Shown in pieces: positions 44,852 to 54,668 of a stretch of 64,000 bases of DNA. The notes under the pieces were generated by a model. The model saw only the letters and a list, made by a program, of their open reading frames with translations, made no database searches and was not told the origin of the DNA. The DNA lies in the NCBI GenBank assembly GCA_965203345.1, contig CBDBCK010000028.1, positions 496,001 to 560,000 on the forward strand. The letters run 5' to 3'. The stretch comes from CBDBCK01 sp965203345 (GTDB taxonomy: Bacteria > Chloroflexota > Dehalococcoidia > Lucifugimonadales > Lucifugimonadaceae). Made by a program: the position numbers and the translations under genes. Positions within the stretch are counted from its first letter, which is position 1, and each line of letters starts with the position of its first letter.

Positions 44852-45928
44852 TTGCCTGACAATAAATCAACGCCAACCGAAGAACGAAACAAATTATTGA
44901 GTTTAGCGCTTGACAGTATAAATAAAAAACATGGCGGTGGCGCTGTTATGCATATGAGCGAGAGAGCCATGTCAGGTATAAAGTGTATCCCTACTGGTTC
45001 TTTGGGATTGGACAGAGCATTGGGTATAGGAGGTGTGCCGCGTGGGCGAATCGTGGAAATTTTCGGCACGGAGTCGGCAGGTAAATCTACATTGGCACTT
45101 TCAATTATCGCCCAGACGCATAAAATGGGTGGAGAAGCGGCGTACGTGGACACCGAACATGCTCTTGATCCTGACTATGCTCAGAATCTTGGAGTCAAGC
45201 GTGAACGTATGCTCATATCTCAGCCCGATTCCGCAGAGCAGGCACTTGATATAGTGGAACAGTTGGTAAGGTCGAGTGCTCTTGACGTTGTAGTACTGGA
45301 TAGTGTCGCCGCCCTTGTGCCTTCCGCTGAATTGGAAGGGGATATGGGAAATGTTCAAATAGGAGCGCAAGCTAGGCTTATGTCGCAAGCTATGCGCAAA
45401 CTGACAGGTGCTATCAGCAAAACTAACACTGTCGCTATCTTTATCAACCAGCTGCGCGAAAAGGTAGGGGTCATGTTTGGAAACCCCGAGGTAACTCCCG
45501 GTGGCAGGGCTTTGAAGTTCTATGCTTCCGTTAGGATAGATCTCCGTAGGATAGAGTCGATAAAGTCTGGTGATGAAGTAGTAGGGAACAGAGTAGGAGC
45601 TCGAGTAGTGAAGAACAAAGTAGCCCCCCCATTCCGAAAGGCTGAGCTGGAGGTGATGTTCAATGAAGGCATATCAAAAGAGAGCGAACTGCTTCATCTT
45701 GGTGTGATGCTGAACGTGATAACTAAACGGGGCGCTTTCTATTCGCTGGAAGATACACGTCTTGGACAAGGAAAAGAAGCTGCTAAAAAGTTCTTGCTTG
45801 AGCGAACTGCTTTTGCAGACAAAATAGAAAACGCTGTCAAGTTGAAACTCGGCATGAATAAGGACTCTTCTTCAGTTGAAATCGGAAATGGTTCGCAAGT
45901 GAAGAGCTCAATAACGTCCTCTAGCTAG
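44852..45928 (+). CDS. recA: Recombinase RecA
   Basis: DNA strand exchange and SOS co-protease. 358 residues. Walker A GTESAGKST, the YVDTEHALDP strand, Walker B VVVLDSVAALVP, the INQLREKVGVMFGNPE loop and the signature ALKFYASVRIDLRR are all intact. The start is a TTG at 44852 with GGAG seven bases ahead. The last ~20 residues are Ser/Asn-rich rather than the usual acidic tail. Confidence 0.98.
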   Translation: MPDNKSTPTEERNKLLSLALDSINKKHGGGAVMHMSERAMSGIKCIPTGSLGLDRALGIGGVPRGRIVEIFGTESAGKSTLALSIIAQTHKMGGEAAYVDTEHALDPDYAQNLGVKRERMLISQPDSAEQALDIVEQLVRSSALDVVVLDSVAALVPSAELEGDMGNVQIGAQARLMSQAMRKLTGAISKTNTVAIFINQLREKVGVMFGNPEVTPGGRALKFYASVRIDLRRIESIKSGDEVVGNRVGARVVKNKVAPPFRKAELEVMFNEGISKESELLHLGVMLNVITKRGAFYSLEDTRLGQGKEAAKKFLLERTAFADKIENAVKLKLGMNKDSSSVEIGNGSQVKSSITSSS

Positions 45929-45975
45929 AGTAACCTCAATGTCCGTGCTATAGCCGGACCTCAACATCTGCTCCT

Positions 45976-47274
45976 ATGATAATATGGGAACTTCTCCTAA
46001 TATTCGCCGCTTTGTTGCTGAGCGCTGTGATAAGCGGTACCGAAGCAGCATTCATCGCGGTCAATAAAATCCGTATCCGTCTCCTTTCCCTTGAGGGAGA
46101 AAAGAACGCCGGGGCTGTCCAGAAGATATTGACTATGCCTGAAGAGTTCTTCGCAGCGGTTTTGATACTGAACAACGTTCTCAATATATTTATAGCTGCG
46201 TATATAGGATCGCTTACAGCCAGATTTTTAGGGAACACGCAATCTGCGATATTGATAGCCACCGCTATCACCTCTGGACTTATCATCCTGATAAGCGAAT
46301 TGACCCCGAAGTCTATAGCAAACGCCATTTCCGACAAATGGTCGCTCATGATGGCTCGGCCTCTGCTTTGGCTAATTATAGTAGCACGTCCATTGATACG
46401 CGTATTTACTATAGCCCCAAAGGGAATACGCCGCCTGATGCGTTCTGACGCGAACCTTGCAGAGCCGCTTCTAACTGCACATGAGTTGCGATCAATGATA
46501 GATCTGAGTGAGGAACAGGGTCAAGTGGAATCGCAACAAGGTGAACTGTTGGATAACGTTTTCCGCTTCAGCGAGAAAGAGGTCAGAGATATAATGACTC
46601 CCCGTCCAGAGATAAAAACTGTGGATTCCGAGGCTACTTTGGTCAACTTCATGGGGATATATACCACGACACCGCATACTCGTTTCCCCGTGCTAGATAG
46701 ACAGAAGGACGACATCATAGGCATAGTCGCCGTGAAGGAAGTCATGAAAGTCATAGCAAAAAGAGGATCAGACAAGCAAGATATAAGAGGGCTGATGCAA
46801 AATAACCCTTGGTTTGTGCCTGAAACCCAACGCCTTAACGACCTCTTTAAAGATATGCAGGAAAACGGCCAAAAGATGGCGATAGCTATAGACGAGTTCG
46901 GAGCTTTCTCAGGGTTGATAACACTTACCCGACTTGTGGAGCAGATAGTGGGGAGGACCAAGGAAGAAGGAGATCCGCCAGAGTGGCGGTTTATGCAACA
47001 AAGCGACGATTCTTTTATAGTGAATGGTGCATTGACTATTGAAGAGGCGCGGGATGATCTCCAGCTAGAAATACCAGAGGGAGATTACGAGACCCTAGCC
47101 GGTTTCTTCATCTTTCTTGTTCAGCACATACCGAAGCCCAGAGAAACCATAGATCATGGCAATCTCAGAATGACAGTCCTGCAAGTGAAGGATAATCGCA
47201 TACAGCGTCTTCGTATTGAGCACCTAGAATCAGAGAATAGCCTGGAGCAAAGATCAGATCAAGACCCTGGATAG
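45976..47274 (+). CDS. CNNM/HlyC-CorC family membrane protein
   Basis: 432 residues. The N-terminal DUF21 membrane domain has about four hydrophobic segments and the family signature SAVISGTEAAFIAVNKIRIR, then ISELTPKSIAN. A CBS-domain pair follows from about residue 200 (VRDIMTPRPEI; FPVLDRQKDDIIGIVAVKEV), then the C-terminal CorC/HlyC domain (MAIAIDEFGAFSGLITLTRL; LAGFFIFLVQHIPK). The family takes part in Mg/Co export or ion homeostasis; the old name is hemolysin. It may be in a unit with tilS 25 bases downstream. Confidence 0.93.
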   Translation: MIIWELLLIFAALLLSAVISGTEAAFIAVNKIRIRLLSLEGEKNAGAVQKILTMPEEFFAAVLILNNVLNIFIAAYIGSLTARFLGNTQSAILIATAITSGLIILISELTPKSIANAISDKWSLMMARPLLWLIIVARPLIRVFTIAPKGIRRLMRSDANLAEPLLTAHELRSMIDLSEEQGQVESQQGELLDNVFRFSEKEVRDIMTPRPEIKTVDSEATLVNFMGIYTTTPHTRFPVLDRQKDDIIGIVAVKEVMKVIAKRGSDKQDIRGLMQNNPWFVPETQRLNDLFKDMQENGQKMAIAIDEFGAFSGLITLTRLVEQIVGRTKEEGDPPEWRFMQQSDDSFIVNGALTIEEARDDLQLEIPEGDYETLAGFFIFLVQHIPKPRETIDHGNLRMTVLQVKDNRIQRLRIEHLESENSLEQRSDQDPG

Positions 47275-47299
47275 CTTCATAAAAACGGTTAGCGGTAGC

Positions 47300-48718
47300 T
47301 TGAGAGAGTCTGGCCTTGATTTCTCACGACCGCTGGTAGTCGCCTTATCCGGCGGTCCTGACTCAACCGCCCTTATCCTGACTCTGGCTGGAGTAGGGCG
47401 TAACGTAGGGTTGCATATTTACGCTGCTTACTTCGATCACCAAATAAACACTAATGTGGACTTCCCTCTCAAGCGAGTTATAGAGACTTGCTCTTCTTTG
47501 CAGATACCCATTTCAACAGGAAGCGGTGATGTGCCGCGCTTTGCAAAGCTCCACCGACTTTCTATTGAGGAGTCCGCGCGGATTATGCGGTACCGCTTTC
47601 TGTCAGAGAAAGCGAGCGAATTGGGAGCATCCGGAGTGGTGACGGCGCATACACTGGACGATCAAGCAGAGACAATATTGATGAATATACTGCGTGGATC
47701 AGGAATCCGAGGCGCAGTTGGCATGAAATCCAAATCAACGATGAATAGTGAAACCTGCAATCAGCCGCTAGATATTTTTCGTCCTATGCTTACCATAAGG
47801 AAGTCGGAATGTGTACAGCTTTGTCGTTCTGAGAGAGTTCCTTTCTTTACCGACCCTTCCAACGCTGATGATAAGTTCACCCGTAACCGCGTACGAAGCG
47901 AACTAATGCCTGTTATAGAGAGCATATATCCAGGAAGCATACGTGCACTGGCTAGGTTTGGGAATATCGCCGCTTTAAGCTTGAATTCCATTAATGCTGG
48001 TCTACAAAATATGAAAGTGGAACGGATATCTGATAAAGAGGCGTGGATAGATAGGTATTTTTTCCAGGAAATAGGAGAATCTTTGCATCCTTTCGCACTC
48101 ATAAGTCTTTGGCGGAAGGTTGTAAAGAATGGTAAAGAACTTGGCTTCGTTCATGTGTCTGCCATGAGACATCTGATCGATTCTGACAAGACAGGTACGC
48201 TTGATATGCCCTGCGGTATGAAGTTTGTAGTTGAAGTAGATCGCCTTGGTTTCGCCTTGTCTTCTGGCCTACCGTTGCAGGGTAAAACAAACTCAGCTTT
48301 GTTTTTTGGAGTCTCTACAATACAGCTTCCTAGAGATGGTCAGGTCGAGTTGCCTGGCGGATTCAGCATAAGTTGTCGGACGTTGCTCCCCCCGCTCGAC
48401 TTTTCTGCTGTACCGACTAACGTTGCCTATCTTGACAATAAAGCCTGCGCGGGAAAGTTGACCGTACGTGCTAGGCGTCCAGGCGATAGATTCTCGCCAC
48501 TGGGGATGAAACAGTCGGTTCTGCTCAAGAAATTCTTCATAAACTCAAAAATTCCAGAAACTTATCGCGACCATATCCCGTTAGTGGAATGTTCACGTGG
48601 GATAGCTTGGATCGCAGGCGTTCGTCTTGCTGAATGGGCGAAGGTAACCGATAGTAACGCGCCCGCACTGCGTTTAGAATTCATCTCACCTTTGGAGACT
48701 TTTAGCGAATGTATATAG
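47300..48718 (+). CDS. tilS: tRNA(Ile)-lysidine synthetase
   Basis: Changes C34 of the CAU-anticodon tRNA to lysidine so it reads AUA, an essential function, and one used often here because ATA codons are common. ATP-binding SGGPDS is at residues 17-22, then AYFDHQIN, TAHTLDDQAETILMNILRG and FTRNRVRSELMP. The C-terminal TilS domain has ARRPGDRFSPLGM and KFFINSKIP. 472 residues from TTG 47300. Family-like residues (LDSFIKTVSG) continue upstream in frame, but no ATG/GTG/TTG is there, so the start is uncertain. Confidence 0.95.
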   Translation: MRESGLDFSRPLVVALSGGPDSTALILTLAGVGRNVGLHIYAAYFDHQINTNVDFPLKRVIETCSSLQIPISTGSGDVPRFAKLHRLSIEESARIMRYRFLSEKASELGASGVVTAHTLDDQAETILMNILRGSGIRGAVGMKSKSTMNSETCNQPLDIFRPMLTIRKSECVQLCRSERVPFFTDPSNADDKFTRNRVRSELMPVIESIYPGSIRALARFGNIAALSLNSINAGLQNMKVERISDKEAWIDRYFFQEIGESLHPFALISLWRKVVKNGKELGFVHVSAMRHLIDSDKTGTLDMPCGMKFVVEVDRLGFALSSGLPLQGKTNSALFFGVSTIQLPRDGQVELPGGFSISCRTLLPPLDFSAVPTNVAYLDNKACAGKLTVRARRPGDRFSPLGMKQSVLLKKFFINSKIPETYRDHIPLVECSRGIAWIAGVRLAEWAKVTDSNAPALRLEFISPLETFSECI

Positions 48719-48825
48719 ACGGTCCACATGCCGTTGGTGACGTCTGTCTTTATACTTGATGTGTATATATATAATTAAAAGCGATGTTTATCACTGACAA
48801 TATATAACCCAAACAGAGGACAACA

Positions 48826-49863
48826 ATGTATGTAGGAACTCAAGTTGGTGCAAGGGACAATTCTGATTTCAAAGTGTGGGCACAACTGGGTGTGGTGAAC
48901 GTATGTGCAGATCCGCCGGGTAATCCTCATTCATGGGACAGGGATACGCTGGAGAGTTTCCGCGAGAAGGTGAATTCATACGGAATTGAACTTGATATGG
49001 TGCAGCTTCCTCTGTCGTCTCGTCCTTTAGAGGAATCTTATAGTCCGAACGTTATGCTCGGTAAAAGCCCTGACAGGGACCGCGAGATAGAGTCAATGCA
49101 GAGACTTATACGTATGTGTTCTGATGTAGGAATACCCGCTGTCAAGTACAATATGAATATCATCGGTATTCCCCGATCAGAACGTGAACGAGGGCGCGGA
49201 GGTTCATCAAACTCGACCTTCAGATGGCGCAAGATGGATCAGAATGCTCTTCCAGGTATAGCGGGAGTGTTGAGCGAAGAAGAGAACTGGGAGCGTATAG
49301 ATTACTTCCTGGAGCGTATAGTCCCCGTCGCCTCTGATTCCAAGGTTCGTTTGGCCTGCCATCCCCACGACCCATATACCCCTCCCGGATACAAAGGTGT
49401 AACGAGGGTATTGGGAACTGTAGAAGGCATGAAAAAATTCGTTAAGATGTATGAATCGCCTTATCATGGACTCAACTTTTGTCAAGGTACTGTAGCGGAG
49501 ATGCTTGACAATCCAGGGGAAGAGATATTTGATGTCATACGGTGGTTTGGGAACCGGGAGAAGATATTTAATGTGCATTTCCGCAACATAAGGGGGACAA
49601 AGCTAGATTTCATGGAGACCTTCCCAGATGAGGGATCAATAGACATGATAAAGGCTTTGAAAACTTATCAAGAAGTAGGATACAAGCATATGATTATGCC
49701 AGATCATGTGCCTACTTTATCGGGGCCAAACGCCAGCGGAGTGGCTTTTTCATTTTGCTATGGCTACATAACTGCGTCGTTGCAGGCTATTGGTGAGCCT
49801 CGTAAAGTCCCGTATGTTGTCAAGTCTCCTGCACCTGATGATGCTCAGCCTGAGCCGGATTAG
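48826..49863 (+). CDS. Mannonate dehydratase-like enzyme (UxuA family)
   Basis: 345-residue TIM-barrel enzyme. The family turns D-mannonate into 2-keto-3-deoxygluconate in hexuronate breakdown. Visible: the metal-ligand candidates in RLACHPHDPYTPPGYKG, NFCQGTVAEM, VHFRNIRGT and MIMPDHVPTLSG. The last differs from the classical M-R-P-D-H-G-H motif of E. coli UxuA, so the substrate may differ. ATG at 48826 with an AGAGGAC ribosome site. No other uronate genes are next to it. Confidence 0.8.
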   Translation: MYVGTQVGARDNSDFKVWAQLGVVNVCADPPGNPHSWDRDTLESFREKVNSYGIELDMVQLPLSSRPLEESYSPNVMLGKSPDRDREIESMQRLIRMCSDVGIPAVKYNMNIIGIPRSERERGRGGSSNSTFRWRKMDQNALPGIAGVLSEEENWERIDYFLERIVPVASDSKVRLACHPHDPYTPPGYKGVTRVLGTVEGMKKFVKMYESPYHGLNFCQGTVAEMLDNPGEEIFDVIRWFGNREKIFNVHFRNIRGTKLDFMETFPDEGSIDMIKALKTYQEVGYKHMIMPDHVPTLSGPNASGVAFSFCYGYITASLQAIGEPRKVPYVVKSPAPDDAQPEPD

Positions 49864-49956
49864 CTTGTTGTGTGTCCCGAACTCCGGACACATGTAAGAT
49901 GAACGAATCCTTACAAGGGGACTAAACGAGGGGTAAAGGGAGAATATTATGAAAGG

Positions 49957-51273
49957 TTGCGTGTGAAGCCGAAATTTTATTTCTCGGTAGTTCTAAGGGA
50001 ACATGCAGGGTTGTCCGATCGTATCAGTCTGTGGTTCACTTATTACTGTTTGGGTCTATCTATGAATTGGACCTATATCCATAGTTCATTGCGTTCCGAG
50101 CGGTCCGACCTTAATCATAATATTTTTGATTTTCTTGGTTTTAACGATGTGCTCTCGGAACGTTTCCCTTTTGATCAGGAACTTCTTCACCCAATAATCA
50201 TCCGTGTATCTTTGGAGCGCTTGGAGAGAACCATAAAGAATGCCCAATCTTTCAAGGATGTCCAAAATATAACGATGAATGAGGTACGACGGCAGCTGAG
50301 ATGGAAACGTTTGCGATTGAATTTCTCTTCTACAGTACTGGTACAATTGACCGACCTTTCTCCTGCCTTGGGTGAATTTAAAAGAAGACTCAAAAATAAA
50401 ATTGAAAGATCTGGCATCCCAATGCTTTTCATGTTTGATGAACAGTCTCAAAGCCCTTTCTGGCACGAATATATCTTTCCTAGTAACGTTTATGATGAAG
50501 CGTACAACGTTGTTTCTCCTCTTTTTCAGCGCGGGTACGAAATAGCAAGAACTATCCATCCTTGGCCCTCAAAGTTTGAGGATGAGAAGGTCAAAATTCT
50601 TATACATATACGGCAAGGTGACTCGGGAGTGCTCCGTATCTCCTCAGGGAAATTGACTTCAGGAGATCTAGAGCAGATAGAGAAATACTGGGGGGAGAAT
50701 TCGGCTGATCCCCAAAGACCGCCAAGATACATAGAGACTAAGGAATATCTTACAGTACTCCAGCAACTACGAAAATATTTTGCCCCGGACGATTTATCTA
50801 TCGTTACTTCGTCAGACGGGTACAAACGACTCTTTAAAAAGATATACAAAAGACATAAACAGAATCCTTTTCTGTCGGATAATCAGCTGGAAGAATTAAG
50901 ATATATAGAAGATGGGTATGACGAAAGAGAATTCAAACCGTTTTCTGATATCTCGAACACGGTGATAGGAGAAAGCACCAATAATTTACGTCATTTAATA
51001 GCTGCTCTTATGGAAGCTGATATCGTGATTTCTGGTACAGCTGGATTGCTTACCTCTATCTTGATAAAGTATTACCGCGATTTGAAAAAACCTCCACCCT
51101 TGCAGGTATTACTGTGCCCAGGAAGTACCTACTCTCGCGTTTTATCTAAACAGAGGGAATTCCGTACAGGTCAACTGCTCTTGAATGTTGAGAATCCTGA
51201 CTTTGACAGTCTTAAGATGCGCATCAGAGAGCATATTAAGCTAGTACACAACAGCCATTCCGTAACAAGCTAA
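49957..51273 (+). CDS. Glycosyltransferase-like protein, family member A
   Basis: 438 residues, not firmly recognised. It shares a clear family pattern with the genes at 57552-58896 and 59588-61051: GLSDRISLW...YY near the start, then ERSDLNHNIFDFLGFNDVLS, a central ILIHIRQGDSGV, then TSSDGYKRLF, and NNLRHLIAALMEADIVISG near the C terminus. H-x-R-x-G-D followed by an S-D-G motif and a late A-D-I-V-I-S strand resemble GT-B-fold fucosyltransferases (GT11/NodZ-like), so a sugar-transfer role on surface glycans is a reasonable guess. Start is TTG 49957 or GTG 49963; the GTG has GAAAGG six bases ahead. It converges with the VOC gene. Confidence 0.55.
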   Translation: MRVKPKFYFSVVLREHAGLSDRISLWFTYYCLGLSMNWTYIHSSLRSERSDLNHNIFDFLGFNDVLSERFPFDQELLHPIIIRVSLERLERTIKNAQSFKDVQNITMNEVRRQLRWKRLRLNFSSTVLVQLTDLSPALGEFKRRLKNKIERSGIPMLFMFDEQSQSPFWHEYIFPSNVYDEAYNVVSPLFQRGYEIARTIHPWPSKFEDEKVKILIHIRQGDSGVLRISSGKLTSGDLEQIEKYWGENSADPQRPPRYIETKEYLTVLQQLRKYFAPDDLSIVTSSDGYKRLFKKIYKRHKQNPFLSDNQLEELRYIEDGYDEREFKPFSDISNTVIGESTNNLRHLIAALMEADIVISGTAGLLTSILIKYYRDLKKPPPLQVLLCPGSTYSRVLSKQREFRTGQLLLNVENPDFDSLKMRIREHIKLVHNSHSVTS

Positions 51274-51373
51274 CCATCAGTAAATTGCCGCTAAACGGCC
51301 GTTTGCTAGAAAGATTGATGAAGGTTTGGCTTTGTGTCAGACGAAAGAAGGGTGCCGTTTGTTCTTTGGGGGT

Positions 51374-51763
51374 TTATGCCTGCTGTATGAGCTCTATACG
51401 GGTATCTTCTGGAGTGGTGATGAACGCAATGCGTCTCCCGTCCTCTAAATCTATCGGTCCTTCTTTGATGGTTGCACCTATAGATTTGAGACGCTCTATA
51501 TCTGCCTCAATATCGTCTGTGTCGAAACCAAAGTGCTCCAGTCCATAATGAGCATCACCGTCGGCCGGTCCTAGCTTCTCACCACTGCGCTCATTTGATA
51601 TGTTTATTGCCAATCCGCCCTCGGTTTTTGTTATTACGAATCTGTCGCCAAAAGATCTGACGGTGTCGCTCACTATCTCCACGTTGAAGGCTCGCTTGAA
51701 CCAGTCGGCCGCGGCTCTAGGATCTTTCGCCTTGACGTGTATATGGTTTACTACAAAAGGCAT
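51374..51763 (-). CDS. VOC (glyoxalase/dioxygenase) superfamily protein
   Basis: 129 residues from the ATG at 51763 with GGAG five bases ahead; the frame to 51832 adds no family residues. Two beta-alpha-beta-beta-beta modules: NHIHVKAKDPRAAADWFKRA and YGLEHFGFDTDDIEADIERL, ending in EDTRIELIQ. The His and Glu at module ends suit a metal site. The family covers glyoxalase I, dioxygenases and resistance proteins; the substrate cannot be read. Confidence 0.85.
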   Translation of the reverse strand: MPFVVNHIHVKAKDPRAAADWFKRAFNVEIVSDTVRSFGDRFVITKTEGGLAINISNERSGEKLGPADGDAHYGLEHFGFDTDDIEADIERLKSIGATIKEGPIDLEDGRRIAFITTPEDTRIELIQQA

Positions 51764-51866
51764 ATTTTTCTCCTGACAAAGATAAAGTCCCACTACTAGA
51801 GAAGGGTAAAACATCGTACCGTCCGGTGTCAACTGATGCTCTACAAACCATTAGATTATCCTCTAA

Positions 51867-53150
51867 TTATCCTTTTAGGGTTATCCAATCGGGTGATTCC
51901 AGATATCTGACAATCTTAGACAAGAAGTTGCCGGCCGGTGCACCGTTCACGGCTCGATGATCAAATGTTAATGCCAAAGAACCTATCACCCGTACCGGTA
52001 AGCTTTTTTCTGATGCGTGCTTTAATTCTTTTATGCGACATATTCCGAGTATTGCCACTTCGGGAGGGTTTAGCAGGGGATTAAAGAAGCTAACCCCATA
52101 TCCGGACAGGTCGGTAACTGTGAATGTGCTTCCCTGCATCAAGTCTGCACGTATCTTACCTTCTTTGACTGCGGAGGCTACGTTTCTAACCTCTTTCGCT
52201 AGTTCCAGCAATGTTTTCTCTGACGCGTTCTTAATAACAGGGACTACAAGGCCTTCGTTGGAAGCTATTGCCAAGCCTATATTTACTTCCTCAAACAAGA
52301 GGATGGCTTCCTTTAGAACGTGAGAGTTCATTGATGGAGTCTCTTTGAGTGCACGGGACAAGGCCATTAACACAAGGTCTTGGTATCGGGGACGCATTCT
52401 ATGTGACCGCCAAGCTGGCAACAGTCTACGTAGCAGCTCCATTGCCTTTGTTACGTCTACTTCCGCATGTAAGGTAACCTGCGGAGCTGCTATGCTATCC
52501 GTCATTCGTCGGGCTATGGTGCCTTGCATACCTACAAGTGGCACAATTTCTTTTATTCTAAGTTCTGATTCTGAGTGAATTGCACTCTTTTTATTTTTAG
52601 CCGACTGAGTTTGAGTTACTGTATCGGTCTGTGTTACGGCCTTTACCATTTGTGCAAAACGTTGGACGTCGTCTTCGGTTATCCGTCCATGAGTTCCTGT
52701 GCCTTGCACACTTTCGAGCGGAACACCTAAACTTTTTGCTAAAGCACGGACGCGAGGAGGCGCAATTGATTTTGACGGTGACGGTGATGGTGTGGAAGCA
52801 TCAGCTATGGGCATTGATGCGGCAGTTGATCTCTGAGATATTGCTGTAGAGGGAATTTTGTTCCCATCTTTCTCGGAACTTTCTTTACTACCTACCTTTT
52901 TGACTGGCTCTCCGGGCAGGAAAATCGAGCACAGCTTTGCCCCTACCGTAGCAACCGAACCGACCTCATAAAGCGCGGCCCCCATCATTCCGTCCGACGG
53001 CGATTCCACCTCCCCGGTTACTTTAGCCGCCTCAACCTCAACTATCGGGTCACCTTTTTTGACGTGGTCGCCCTCTTTTTTCAACCATTTGTTTATCACA
53101 GCGTCATTCATACCCATACCCCACTGTGGGAGGGTTACATCTAGCGGCAA
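51867..53150 (-). CDS. Dihydrolipoamide acyltransferase (E2 of a 2-oxoacid dehydrogenase complex)
   Basis: 427 residues. Lipoyl domain (1-77) with the lipoyl Lys43 in VEVEAAKVTGEVESP; a Ser/Pro/Ala linker; an E3-binding domain (~130-165: RVRALAKSLGVPLESVQGTG); the catalytic domain with His398 in TFDHRAVNGAPAG. The residue four after His, normally Asp (H-R-x-x-D-G), is Asn402. Start is TTG 53150 with AAAGGA ahead. It acts with the E1 genes at 55352-57358, but two unrelated genes lie in between. No E3 gene is in the window. Confidence 0.92.
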   Translation of the reverse strand: MPLDVTLPQWGMGMNDAVINKWLKKEGDHVKKGDPIVEVEAAKVTGEVESPSDGMMGAALYEVGSVATVGAKLCSIFLPGEPVKKVGSKESSEKDGNKIPSTAISQRSTAASMPIADASTPSPSPSKSIAPPRVRALAKSLGVPLESVQGTGTHGRITEDDVQRFAQMVKAVTQTDTVTQTQSAKNKKSAIHSESELRIKEIVPLVGMQGTIARRMTDSIAAPQVTLHAEVDVTKAMELLRRLLPAWRSHRMRPRYQDLVLMALSRALKETPSMNSHVLKEAILLFEEVNIGLAIASNEGLVVPVIKNASEKTLLELAKEVRNVASAVKEGKIRADLMQGSTFTVTDLSGYGVSFFNPLLNPPEVAILGICRIKELKHASEKSLPVRVIGSLALTFDHRAVNGAPAGNFLSKIVRYLESPDWITLKG

Positions 53151-53291
53151 TTATCTGTTTCCTTTCAGTTATATTGCTTTTGCTTGCAACTTCATGGCAA
53201 GGTAAGAGCCCTTACCCGACCACTGAGACTGCCAATCTCCTGCGCGAGGAGAATCTATACGATGAAAACTCATAGGTCTTGTCCGAGACAG

Positions 53292-54668
53292 TCAGCTTTG
53301 CGCCAATTTTGATATAACATCCATAGTTCCCTCAAGAGAAGGTGTAGAAGCATAAGCTACGGATAAGCCGTACAACGGATGCGATACCAACCCTATACCC
53401 AATATCCCTAGCTCGCTCTCCCAGTAAGTAACTCGTAAGTCATTTTGAGACAGACTTTGAAGAGTTACACTTCCGCTATCCCTTATTCCTTCCAAAAGAG
53501 CGTCAAGAAACTGTTCTGCATCCGTATCAGTGTTGTCCCAAACCATGAGACCGGCCATGGCCCATTCGCCTTCTGAGTTTTCCGCTAAAGACACAGCATC
53601 TCCACCCCAGCCTGATACAGCATCGGTAAGTCTCATGAGGAAAGCAAGTTGATTCAACAGACTATCCGGAGATAAACTAAGTAGCCAAGCAAACAAAAAC
53701 ATCTCGCCAAGCACATCGTTATCTGTTTCGGTCCAGCCGTCGCCTAGAATATCTACGTTAACTTCAACTTGGATCGGAGGTTCTTTGGTGAAGTATTTCT
53801 CAGGGTGCATAACCTGTTCTGTAGAAATTGGAGGCTCAAGCAACACTTTGTTGACTTCTTCATATCCGCCCCTGTTCATATCCACAAGATGAGCTATGAA
53901 CTGAGGACCTATGCTGTATGGTATTGTCTCAACTAAAATGACAATGTTGGGTACGTTCTTCAGACCTTCCAGGACTTCGGCCCTTTGTCTTTCGGCTTCC
54001 CTTCGATCCTGAGTAGGAAAGAGGGAATTACTCTGTGAGTAGGAGCCTTCTGTAAACACTGCGTCGCCCTCTACAACTGACCTTACCGCAAGCAAGTAGT
54101 CACTACTTTGATCAGAAACGTCGTCAAAGCGAGTGAGGTCGAAGTGCAGGTCTTGAAGCAGATGTATATATTCATGAGCAAAGGTTGATTCGTCGGCGCT
54201 GTCTAGTTCAGACGAGCTGGAAAGTACTCTAAACTGCTTGTCATCCGGGTCATAATAGCCTGCAACGCCCGCACTTAGGAAGGTTTTATATATTTCTCTG
54301 TAGTCGGATTCAGCAGGTAACATCCCCAGCATCTTGTAAAAAGCTTCAGATACTCGCAGATCTTCTTGAAGTTGTTCATCAAGGAGCTCATTTACAAGCA
54401 CACCCTTGAACTGTTCACGAGTTATAAAACTGAATTCGGGCGGATCTTCAGGCGGATCCAAACCCCTTATTGAGGAGATACGTTCCCCGACCTCCAATAA
54501 CCGTTGGGTGTTGACACTTTGCACGTCATCCGTCAAGGAGGAAGCGATAGGGTCAGGAGTTGTAGAAGGTTTTTTTTCGTTGATGCTAGAGCAAGTCGCA
54601 AACAGTATTATAGTGCAGCATAAACCCGAGAATAAAACCCATCTAAGCCAAATATGACGCCAGTTCAT
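53292..54668 (-). CDS. Putative HExxH zinc-protease-like lipoprotein
   Basis: 458 residues. N-terminal hydrophobic segment ending in FATC (Cys26), so a lipid-anchored exported protein. A gluzincin-like metal site is suggested by HEYIH at 165-169 and a conserved-looking VVEGDA with Glu200 31 residues later. The preceding GYYDPDDKQFRVLS strand fits the edge strand of such folds. No closer family is recognised. The start overlaps the HAD gene end by 26 bases, so the two are co-transcribed. The role in or near the dehydrogenase cluster is unknown. Confidence 0.65.
   Translation of the reverse strand: MNWRHIWLRWVLFSGLCCTIILFATCSSINEKKPSTTPDPIASSLTDDVQSVNTQRLLEVGERISSIRGLDPPEDPPEFSFITREQFKGVLVNELLDEQLQEDLRVSEAFYKMLGMLPAESDYREIYKTFLSAGVAGYYDPDDKQFRVLSSSSELDSADESTFAHEYIHLLQDLHFDLTRFDDVSDQSSDYLLAVRSVVEGDAVFTEGSYSQSNSLFPTQDRREAERQRAEVLEGLKNVPNIVILVETIPYSIGPQFIAHLVDMNRGGYEEVNKVLLEPPISTEQVMHPEKYFTKEPPIQVEVNVDILGDGWTETDNDVLGEMFLFAWLLSLSPDSLLNQLAFLMRLTDAVSGWGGDAVSLAENSEGEWAMAGLMVWDNTDTDAEQFLDALLEGIRDSGSVTLQSLSQNDLRVTYWESELGILGIGLVSHPLYGLSVAYASTPSLEGTMDVISKLAQS

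Noticed and set aside
51291..51306. AAACGGCCGTTT palindrome between convergent genes as a terminator
   Set aside because: A loop-less 12-base palindrome with no T-run; too short to support a call.
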